Part shown: positions 1 through 5,786 of the stretch, one piece after another
Position numbering within the stretch: position 1 is the stretch's first letter
How the letters are laid out: each line of letters starts with the position of its first letter
From: an uncultured Alphaproteobacteria bacterium
GTDB taxonomy: Bacteria; Pseudomonadota; Alphaproteobacteria; Rickettsiales; UBA1997
Assembly (NCBI GenBank): GCA_903837365.1
Contig: CAILUF010000017.1
Coordinates: 1-6,254 of the forward strand
Direction of reading: 5' to 3'
DNA length: 6,254 nucleotides
Position numbers and translations under genes: made by a program
Notes under the pieces: model-generated
Told to the model about the DNA's origin: nothing
Database searches by the model: none
The model's input: the letters and a program-made list of their open reading frames with translations, nothing else

Positions 1-423
1 AAATATTTTTTTTCTATTCCATTTTTATTTTTAATTAGAGTAATTTTTGCATATTATTTAGTTTTACCGCAAGTATTAAAATTCTTCGCAAGCTTTGAGT
101 ATCAAAGCGTTGCAACGCATTCAAATTTTTCAATTCAACTCGAAACTAGAATTAGTGAATATTTAAATTTTGTCGCAAATTTACTATTTGGTTTTGGAAT
201 TGCATTTCAATTACCAATCTTGTTGCTTTTTTTAATTAGGTATGATTTTTTATCTACTAATGATTTAAGAAGTAAGAGGAAATACTTGATTGTGATGATT
301 TTCATATTGTCTGCGATCCTTACTCCCCCTGATGTCTTGAGTCAGATAAGTTTAGCAATTTTGTTAATTTTATTTTTCGAAATTGTTATTCTTATTGGTA
401 ATAATTTTAACAAAAAAAAATAA
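1..423 (+). CDS. tatC: Twin-arginine translocase subunit TatC, C-terminal part (5' end outside window)
   Basis: TatC is the polytopic inner-membrane receptor of the Tat pathway. It binds twin-arginine signal peptides and, with TatA/TatB, exports folded proteins. The frame is open from base 1 and gives 140 residues ending at TAA 421-423, a little over half of a usual TatC of about 250 residues. Visible family features are the 'FAYYLVLPQVLKFF' helix (residues 16-29 of the fragment), the periplasmic loop before 'FGFGIAFQLPILL' (63-75), the cytoplasmic 'RSKRKYLIV' segment (90-98), and the diagnostic 'LTPPDVLSQ' (107-115) followed by the last helix and 'FFEIVIL'. The tail is the short basic 'NNFNKKK'. 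TTG/ATG codons inside the frame are internal, not the start. A tiny basic gene begins four bases after the stop and probably shares the transcript. The family call is firm; the N-terminal half cannot be judged. Confidence 0.93.
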   Translation, partial: KYFFSIPFLFLIRVIFAYYLVLPQVLKFFASFEYQSVATHSNFSIQLETRISEYLNFVANLLFGFGIAFQLPILLLFLIRYDFLSTNDLRSKRKYLIVMIFILSAILTPPDVLSQISLAILLILFFEIVILIGNNFNKKK

Positions 424-427
424 TTTT

Positions 428-523
428 ATGGCTACTAAGACAAAAACTGCTACAAAAAAACCTGCTGCTAAAAAAGTAGTAAAAAAAGTAACTAAAAAGA
501 AAACAACTGCTAAAAAGAAATAG
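428..523 (+). CDS. 31-residue lysine-rich, histone H1-tail-like peptide
   Basis: ATG at 428 opens a short frame ending at TAG 521-523, giving 31 residues starting 'MATKTKTATKKPAAKK'. Fourteen of the 31 are lysine, the rest are almost all Thr, Ala and Val with one Pro, and there is no acidic or aromatic residue. This resembles the C-terminal tails of eukaryotic histone H1 and bacterial H1-like DNA-binding proteins. Binding to DNA or another polyanion is therefore a reasonable inference, not a demonstrated function. It lies four bases after the tatC stop and ends 22 bases before a strong terminator stem, a position expected of a translated last cistron. Frequent GCT/ACT codons among the AAA runs argue against a mere poly-A accident. 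No Shine-Dalgarno sequence is visible; the preceding bases are an A9 run and 'taatttt'. The opposite-strand Phe/Val-rich frame here is its shadow. The main alternative is a non-coding 3' region. Confidence 0.6.
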   Translation: MATKTKTATKKPAAKKVVKKVTKKKTTAKKK

Positions 524-545
524 TAGTTTTTAAGCTTAAAAAGTA

Positions 546-588
546 AAAAGAGCGGAAGTCTCAATTGAGATTTCCGCTCTTTTGTTTT
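546..588 (+). terminator. Strong hairpin terminator, probably bidirectional
   Basis: The left arm 546-562 (AAAAGAGCGGAAGTCTC) pairs with the right arm 567-583 over 17 positions, with one G-U wobble and an AATT loop (563-566). The core GAGCGGAA is GC-rich against an AT-rich background. On the plus strand the stem runs into TTTTGTTTT (580-588), ending tatC and the small basic gene. On the minus strand the stem is followed by TTTTTACTTTTT, so it could also end the operon coming leftward from 2862, whose last stop is at 666. It is the clearest RNA structure in the window. Confidence 0.9.
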
Positions 589-665
589 GGATTATTTTAA
601 CTAGCAATAAAAACCAATTATAAAAAATTACGATATTATAACTAAATTAATCTTAAAATTTGAAG

Positions 666-1190
666 TTATATAATATTATTATTCTTATTAATTTGTTCGA
701 TACTTTTAATTTTAGATAATGATTGCGAAGGAATTCGCGCAGAGTTTTCTTCATTGACAATTTGACATAGAATATCAAGTGACGCACCACCATCGTAACA
801 CATTGCTAATGCAAAGGTTTTTTTGTTTAAATATTCGATAGTTTCGCGCTTAATAACTTTTATTCCGTCGCAAGATGACAAGGGAAATAAATCATTTAAT
901 ATTCTAATAAAATTATTAAATTCATCGCTTGATGAATTTTTCATAAGGTAAGGAATTTTACCACGATATAAATCAATATCACTTACCGTGATCAAATGAT
1001 CGAAAATTTTTTCCGAAATAAATGATGCTTGTCTATTCATTTGCTCATAAACATCAATCAATGTATTTATACTAAATAATTGCTGTGATTTTGCATCTGA
1101 AACTAATCCACTTGGTTTTACTCCATTTGATTTTAATCCACTTGGTTGATCAATTTTATTGGAAATATTATCATCAAAATTTTGCGCCAT
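666..1190 (-). CDS. Unrecognised 174-residue protein, last gene of the fzlA-amgK operon
   Basis: I do not recognise this family. The start ATG at 1190 lies three bases past the stop of the amgK-like gene, so translational coupling and a shared transcript are likely. The protein is soluble-looking, with no signal peptide or membrane helix. Residues 1-35 are polar and probably disordered, including three five-residue repeats (PSGLK, SNGVK, PSGLV; residues 16-30). Residues 38-66 ('LFSINTLIDVYEQMNRQASFISEKIFDHL') and 90-101 look helical. Residues 104-143 hold the three cysteines (107, 131, 142) and the densest hydrophobic stretch ('TFALAMCYDGGASLDILCQIV'). The C-terminus is Asn/Lys/Ile-rich and polar. 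Context suggests an envelope or division-related role, but this is guilt by association only. The frame is long, tightly packed with its neighbours and ends before the shared terminator, so I believe it is a real gene. Confidence 0.75.
   Translation of the reverse strand: MAQNFDDNISNKIDQPSGLKSNGVKPSGLVSDAKSQQLFSINTLIDVYEQMNRQASFISEKIFDHLITVSDIDLYRGKIPYLMKNSSSDEFNNFIRILNDLFPLSSCDGIKVIKRETIEYLNKKTFALAMCYDGGASLDILCQIVNEENSARIPSQSLSKIKSIEQINKNNNII
1101..1145 (-). repeat. Three tandem 15-bp in-frame repeats
   Basis: The units 1101-1115, 1116-1130 and 1131-1145 share a consensus close to ttttaatccacttgg on the plus strand. The third unit differs from the first at three positions and from the middle one at three. 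A 14-base stretch (taatccacttggtt, 1104-1117 and 1134-1147) is repeated exactly. Because the unit is a multiple of three, it encodes pentapeptide repeats in the N-terminal tail of the unknown protein. Confidence 0.8.
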
Positions 1191-1193
1191 AAT

Positions 1194-2183
1194 TTATAAA
1201 AAATAATTTAAAAATTTATTCATATCGTTAAATATTTTATTTTGTGAATTAAGTCTTAACTCAACAAAATACTTAACGCGTGGCATATATTCAAGATACC
1301 TAGCTTTATTATCCCTCATAACTAAACGCGCAAAAATTCCTAGAATTTTTATGTTGCGTTGCAAAGAAAGTATTTCACAATCTTGCAAAAATATTTGCGG
1401 ATCTTGTTGACAATTTTTTACAAAATATTCGTAAAGCATTTGCCGATTATTTGGCGAAATATCTCGCCTAATATCATCAAGTAATGAAACTAAATCATAA
1501 GCAGGTAATCCTATTAAAGCATCTTGAAAATCAAGAATTCCAACTGAATTATAATTATTTTTATTATTTATGATCATTAAATTATCAGCATGGTAATCTC
1601 GAAGAACTACAACTTTTTTATCACTGCTTAACGAATCAAATAAAGCAAACCAAAGATGTTTAAAATCGGCTTTCTGATGCTGTGAAATAAATTTATTTTT
1701 TAGTTTTAAATACCATTCGATAAACAATGATACTTCACGAAATAAAACCTGATTATTGTAATTTTGAAGCGATGTATCCGGTTGAATTTTATGAAGTTCA
1801 AGCAATACATCGCAAGCGTTTTTATAATAATTAAATTCATTAGCTACGTCTTGCGTAAGAACTCTGGTAAATGTGTTATCGCCAAAATCTTCAAGCAATA
1901 AAAAACCATTTTCTTCATCAATGGCATAAATTTTTGGAGCATTAAATCCTTTGGAAATAAGAAATTGATCAACATTAATGAATGGCTTTAATTCCTCGTG
2001 AGTTGGAGGAGCAAACATCAAAATAAATTTATTTTTTTCAACCGCAATCCGATAATAAGAACGAAAAGATGCGTCACCTGCAATTTTTTCAATAGCAAGA
2101 TTTTCTAAATTTATTATATTAAGTTTTTTTGATAAATTTTCTTTAAGAAAATATTCAGCAAGTTTATAATTTAATTCAATCAT
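1194..2183 (-). CDS. amgK: AmgK-like anomeric amino-sugar kinase (APH fold, COG3178 type)
   Basis: This is a 329-residue aminoglycoside-phosphotransferase-fold kinase. Characterised relatives phosphorylate the anomeric hydroxyl of MurNAc and GlcNAc using ATP, feeding recovered cell-wall sugars back to UDP-MurNAc together with the MurU nucleotidyltransferase. Visible motifs are the nucleotide loop 'GDASFRSYYR' (36-45), 'FAPPTHEELKPF' (57-68), the hinge region 'FLLLEDFGD' (94-102), the catalytic loop 'LRDYHADNLM' (194-203, base D196, metal ligand N201), the second metal site 'DFQDA' (218-222), 'AYDLVSLL' (228-235), and the alphaproteobacterial 'QRNIKILGIFARL' (275-287) with 'RDNKARYLEYMPRV' after it. 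All catalytic positions are present, so it should be active. The start at 2183 lies one base after the fzlA stop and has no Shine-Dalgarno sequence, pointing to coupled translation. No murU is in the window, so the substrate is inferred from the family. Confidence 0.85.
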   Translation of the reverse strand: MIELNYKLAEYFLKENLSKKLNIINLENLAIEKIAGDASFRSYYRIAVEKNKFILMFAPPTHEELKPFINVDQFLISKGFNAPKIYAIDEENGFLLLEDFGDNTFTRVLTQDVANEFNYYKNACDVLLELHKIQPDTSLQNYNNQVLFREVSLFIEWYLKLKNKFISQHQKADFKHLWFALFDSLSSDKKVVVLRDYHADNLMIINNKNNYNSVGILDFQDALIGLPAYDLVSLLDDIRRDISPNNRQMLYEYFVKNCQQDPQIFLQDCEILSLQRNIKILGIFARLVMRDNKARYLEYMPRVKYFVELRLNSQNKIFNDMNKFLNYFL

Positions 2184-2184
2184 A

Positions 2185-2862
2185 TTAAAAATCTAATTTA
2201 GAATACCACTCCGGTGGAGTAAGATTAGGAATGCGATCTTTTAAAATTTCGCTAAAAATTTTATGAGATTTAATCAAACTATACCACTCTTTTGCTACCT
2301 GAAAATGATGCCAATTAATATCGCCAAAATAGTCAATTACTGAGATTTGCGCTGATGCTGAAAAATCAGCAATCGAAATTTGATCGCCAGCAAGATATTT
2401 TCTAGTTTCCAGTAAAAATTCAATATAACGAAAATGGACTTCCAAATTTTTTCGCGCAATACGTAAAACATCCGAACTCGGTGAATGAGAACCTTGTAAG
2501 AATCTACTCAAATATCTCTCATGCAAAATATGTTTGGTAATTTCATTATAAAATTTATGATCAAACCAATCTTGTAATCTACGAACTTCTGCTTTTTTTA
2601 TCGGATTTTCTCCTAAGAAATTTTTTGATTCATTATGTTTTTCTTCAATATATTCGATAATTGCATTTGAGCAAGATATAACTGAAGCATTGGTATTATC
2701 AAATAAAACAGGCATTGTTCCAGCAGGATTCATGGCGATTAACTCTTTTCTTCTTTCCCAGAAATTTTCATGAACTAATTCAAAGCTAACTTCTTTTGCC
2801 AAAAGGTGAACTCTTACCTTTCTAGAAAATGGACAAATCGGATGGTAATATAGGCGATACAT
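2185..2862 (-). CDS. fzlA: FzlA-like GST-fold cell-division regulator
   Basis: This is a 225-residue protein with the two-domain glutathione S-transferase fold. The thioredoxin-like half carries 'CPFSRKVRVHL' (10-20), the cis-proline loop 'NPAGTMPVLF' (45-54) and 'CSNAIIEYIEE' (64-74). The helical half carries 'EVRRLQDWFDHKF' (92-104) and the N-capping stretch 'GDQISIADFSASAQISVIDYFGD' (159-181). The ending 'PNLTPPEWYSKLDF' (212-225) matches the conserved C-terminal tail of FzlA and is what separates it from ordinary GSTs. In Caulobacter, FzlA binds FtsZ, curves its filaments and is needed for activation of septal wall synthesis; it acts in the cytoplasm at midcell. It is the first gene of a minus-strand operon with amgK and an unknown gene, and is divergent from polA. 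ATG 2862 gives the expected N-terminus directly before the first beta strand. A generic GST is the alternative, less likely given the tail. Confidence 0.85.
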   Translation of the reverse strand: MYRLYYHPICPFSRKVRVHLLAKEVSFELVHENFWERRKELIAMNPAGTMPVLFDNTNASVISCSNAIIEYIEEKHNESKNFLGENPIKKAEVRRLQDWFDHKFYNEITKHILHERYLSRFLQGSHSPSSDVLRIARKNLEVHFRYIEFLLETRKYLAGDQISIADFSASAQISVIDYFGDINWHHFQVAKEWYSLIKSHKIFSEILKDRIPNLTPPEWYSKLDF

Positions 2863-2966
2863 ATAAAATAAAATTAACTGTTTTTTTAAAAAAAATTACA
2901 GTAAAGTTAATAAAAATAATTTCCCAATTAAAATAATTTTAAAAAGTTAAAAATCAAAATTTATTT
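2863..2966. promoter_or_regulatory. Divergent promoter region between fzlA and polA with an A/T-tract dyad
   Basis: These 104 bases must carry the promoters for polA (plus) and the fzlA operon (minus), since both genes begin here. No good -35/-10 pair can be fixed in such AT-rich DNA. A weak minus-strand candidate is TTGGGA (2927-2922) with TACTGT (2903-2898) at 18-base spacing. The notable element is an imperfect dyad, ACTGT (2877-2881) and ACAGT (2898-2902), flanking a T7A8 tract (2881-2895). It could be an operator or just a rigid A-tract. Neither start has a recognisable Shine-Dalgarno sequence. Confidence 0.4.
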
Positions 2967-5768
2967 ATGAAAAAAATCGCTTTAATTGATGCATATGGTT
3001 TTGTATTTCGTGCATATCACTCACTTCCACCGCTAAAACGAGTAGATGGAACACCTGTTGGAGCGGTATATGGATTTACCAATATGCTTATTAAACTACT
3101 TGCAGGATTAAATGTTAGCCATGTTGCGGTAGTTTTTGATTCAGGATCAAAAACTTTTCGCAATGACATTTATCCGCTCTACAAGGCCAATCGTCCACCC
3201 TGCCCTGAGGATTTAAAACCGCAATTTGCAATAGTTCGTCAAGCTTCGCAAGCTTTGAATTTAGTAAGCATTGAAAAGCAAGGTTTTGAAGCTGATGATA
3301 TTATCGCAACCCTTGCAAAAAAATCAGCACAAGATGGTTTTGAAGTTTTAATAGTATCTTCAGATAAAGATTTAATGCAACTTATAGATGATAATATTTC
3401 GATGTATGATGCAATGAAAAATAAAATCATTAAAGCTCATGAAGTAAGAGAGAAATTCTTTGTTGATCCAAAGCAAGTTTTGGATGTATTATCATTAATG
3501 GGAGATAGCTCTGACAACGTTCCTGGAGTTAAGGGAATTGGACCCAAAACTGCATCACAACTTATTTTACAATTTGAAAACCTCGAAAATATTTTCAATC
3601 ATCTTGATGAAATTAAACAGTTAACCAAACGTCAACTTTTAATTGATAATCACGATAATGCACTACTTTCAAAGAAATTAATAACTCTTGATGAAAATGT
3701 TGAGCTTAGCATAACTTTAGATGACTTACAATTAAAAGCAATCAATCCTCACAATCTTATTAGTTTTTTAGAAGAGCAAGGTTTTCGATCCTTAATTTCT
3801 AAAATTAAAAAGGAATTTAAAATAGAAGAATATCAACTGGCAATTGATCCTAAAGGCATAGAAGAATTAAATAATAACACCAAAAAAACAAATAATTATG
3901 ATGTTAAATATAGCGAAATTACCAATATAAGTGAGCTAGATAAGTTATATCATAACGCAATTAAAAATGGTGTAATTACAATTAATTATTTTTTATTCGC
4001 TGATGAAATTGATTTAATTACACTTTCAACTGATGAAATTAATCAAAATGCTAGCGAAGTTTTTTACATTAAAATAGCAAATAAAAATTATTATGATGAT
4101 AGCAATAAAGCCCTAGATCTCTTTAATTTCAATGAACAAAAATCCGATAATCAACAAGAAAATTTATTTGATATATCAATAATTTTTAAAATTTTAGAAG
4201 ATTCCTCAATTCGCAAAATATTTTTTGTAGCAAAAGATTTTTTTAAATTTTTATATCGATATAATACTAAAAATGATCGCAAAATTAATATTCAAAATAT
4301 TATTTTTGATGATGTAAGTTTGATTAATTATTTACTTAATTCTTCAACTCATAATAATCTTCGAGAGTTAATTGATTGTAATCTCGATACTAATCTTGAA
4401 GAATTAAATTATGGCGAAATATTTAATGATTTAGCCAAAAATAAATTGCCAGAAATATTTCAAGATTCACAATCAAAAATTAATTTTTTTTGCTTTATAA
4501 ATCATAAAATTTTTCAACTTTATAAAATTTTTTCTACACAATTATTCTCACTAAAACTAAATAATGTTTATTTACAATATCAGTTACCATTGATTAAAGT
4601 TTTAGCGCAAATGGAATTTTTTGGCATTAAAATTGATCGCGAAAAATTACAAAATTTATCAGAAGAATTCAGTATCAAAATTTCGCTATTAACTAAACAG
4701 ATTTTCAGTTTAGCAAATCAAGAATTTAACATTGCCTCAAGTCAACAATTAGCCGATATTTTATTTAATAAATTAGGACTTACTTCCAAGAAAAAATCTA
4801 AAAAAACTGGAGCTCCTTCGACAGCCTTTAAAGTCCTTGAAGAGCTTGCTTTAGATGGTATAGAAATCGTCGATAAAATTATCGAATATCGTAAATTTTT
4901 TAAACTTAAAAATACTTATACCGATGGACTTCCCAAGGAGATCAATAAAAATACTTTGCGAATCCACACCCATTTTTCTAACATCGCAACCCTTACGGGA
5001 AGACTTAGCTCAAGTAATCCCAATTTACAAAATTTACCAATAAAAAGTGCGGAAGGAAAAAAAATTCGTCAATGTTTTATTGCTGAAAAAAATTTTAAAT
5101 TATTATCAGTAGATTACTCACAAATAGAATTGCGTATCATTGCGCATATTGCCAAAATAAATCCTTTGATTGAGGCATTTAAATGCGATAAAGATATTCA
5201 CGCAATTACCGCAAGCCAAATATTTAACATTGAACTCGATAAGGTCGATGATCAAATGCGTTCCAAAGCTAAGGCGATTAATTTTGGAATAGTCTATGGC
5301 ATTAGTGCATATGGACTTGCCAAGCAATTAAAAATCTCTAATATCGAAGCTGATAATTATATTAAATCTTATTTTGTAACTTATCCAGGCATTGAAGAAT
5401 ATATGAAAAAAACTACCCAATTTGCTTTAGATAATGGCTATGTAGAAACGATAATTGGTCGAAAAATTTTTATCAGCGATATTCAAAACAAAAATAAAAT
5501 GATTTTCAACGAAGCAAAAAGGCAAGCGATTAATGCTCCAATACAAGGAAGTAGTGCAGATATTATATTTAAGGCGATGATTGATATTGATCGTGAATTT
5601 ATCAAACATCAATTAACCAGTAAAATGATTTTACAAATTCATGATGAATTAGTTTTTGAAATAAATGATCAAGAACGAGATTTGGCAATCAAAATAATTA
5701 AGGATAAAATGGAAAATTCAATTAAACTTGATGCGGAATTAAAAATTGATATTAGCGATATAATTTAA
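2967..5768 (+). CDS. polA: DNA polymerase I (5' nuclease and polymerase intact, 3'-5' exonuclease domain degenerate)
   Basis: PolA fills gaps and removes RNA primers during Okazaki fragment maturation and excision repair. At 933 residues it is of normal length. The 5' nuclease (about 1-285) keeps all expected acidic metal ligands: D8, D58, E108/D110/D111 ('FEADD'), D133/D135 ('SSDKD') and D180/D183 ('MGDSSDNVPG'), with the helix-hairpin-helix 'GVKGIGPKTA'. The middle region (about 310-525) is Asn/Ile/Lys-rich and lacks recognisable Exo I, II and III acidic motifs, so proofreading is probably lost. The polymerase (about 535-933) is complete: 'TGAPST' (614-619), 'TGRLSSSNPNLQNLPI' (677-692), motif A 'DYSQIELR' (716-723), motif B R765-K769-F773-Y777 in 'KAINFGIVYGIS', and motif C 'QIHDELVFE' (890-898, D893). 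The ATG at 2967 places 'KKIALIDAYG' at the expected N-terminus. It is divergent from fzlA and convergent with the eptA-like gene, so probably monocistronic. Confidence 0.97.
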   Translation: MKKIALIDAYGFVFRAYHSLPPLKRVDGTPVGAVYGFTNMLIKLLAGLNVSHVAVVFDSGSKTFRNDIYPLYKANRPPCPEDLKPQFAIVRQASQALNLVSIEKQGFEADDIIATLAKKSAQDGFEVLIVSSDKDLMQLIDDNISMYDAMKNKIIKAHEVREKFFVDPKQVLDVLSLMGDSSDNVPGVKGIGPKTASQLILQFENLENIFNHLDEIKQLTKRQLLIDNHDNALLSKKLITLDENVELSITLDDLQLKAINPHNLISFLEEQGFRSLISKIKKEFKIEEYQLAIDPKGIEELNNNTKKTNNYDVKYSEITNISELDKLYHNAIKNGVITINYFLFADEIDLITLSTDEINQNASEVFYIKIANKNYYDDSNKALDLFNFNEQKSDNQQENLFDISIIFKILEDSSIRKIFFVAKDFFKFLYRYNTKNDRKINIQNIIFDDVSLINYLLNSSTHNNLRELIDCNLDTNLEELNYGEIFNDLAKNKLPEIFQDSQSKINFFCFINHKIFQLYKIFSTQLFSLKLNNVYLQYQLPLIKVLAQMEFFGIKIDREKLQNLSEEFSIKISLLTKQIFSLANQEFNIASSQQLADILFNKLGLTSKKKSKKTGAPSTAFKVLEELALDGIEIVDKIIEYRKFFKLKNTYTDGLPKEINKNTLRIHTHFSNIATLTGRLSSSNPNLQNLPIKSAEGKKIRQCFIAEKNFKLLSVDYSQIELRIIAHIAKINPLIEAFKCDKDIHAITASQIFNIELDKVDDQMRSKAKAINFGIVYGISAYGLAKQLKISNIEADNYIKSYFVTYPGIEEYMKKTTQFALDNGYVETIIGRKIFISDIQNKNKMIFNEAKRQAINAPIQGSSADIIFKAMIDIDREFIKHQLTSKMILQIHDELVFEINDQERDLAIKIIKDKMENSIKLDAELKIDISDII

Positions 5769-5786
5769 AAAATTATAAATTTAAAA

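Noticed and set aside
84..108. Hairpin GCTTTGA-gta-TCAAAGC in tatC, next to a 15-mer (CTTCGCAAGCTTTGA, 84-98) that recurs at 3244-3258 in polA
   Set aside because: Considered as a Rickettsia-type palindromic element, but it is far too short, encodes ordinary TatC residues, and the polA copy is in another reading frame with no extended similarity. Probably chance.
370..564. Minus-strand frame with a Phe/Val-rich, membrane-like product
   Set aside because: It is the antisense of the lysine-rich mini-gene and terminator: AAA codons read as TTT. No start context or family resemblance.
1591..1605. LRDYH instead of the common HRDYH in the AmgK-like catalytic loop
   Set aside because: The catalytic Asp and following residues are intact, and I recall Leu at this place in alphaproteobacterial members, so it is not a sign of inactivation.
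2185..2862. Calling the GST-fold gene a detoxifying glutathione S-transferase
   Set aside because: The conserved C-terminal 'PPEWYSKLDF' tail and the cell-wall kinase neighbour fit FzlA better than a metabolic GST.
3239..3430. Minus-strand 63-codon frame inside polA
   Set aside because: Antisense to the conserved 5' nuclease motifs; a shadow. The same applies to 5118-5327 and 5427-5612.
5759..5777. AT-only hairpin (TATAATTT-aaa-AAATTATA region) overlapping the polA stop codon, as terminator for the convergent polA/eptA-like pair
   Set aside because: The stem has no G-C pair and no T-tract follows on either strand, so it is not credible as an intrinsic terminator.
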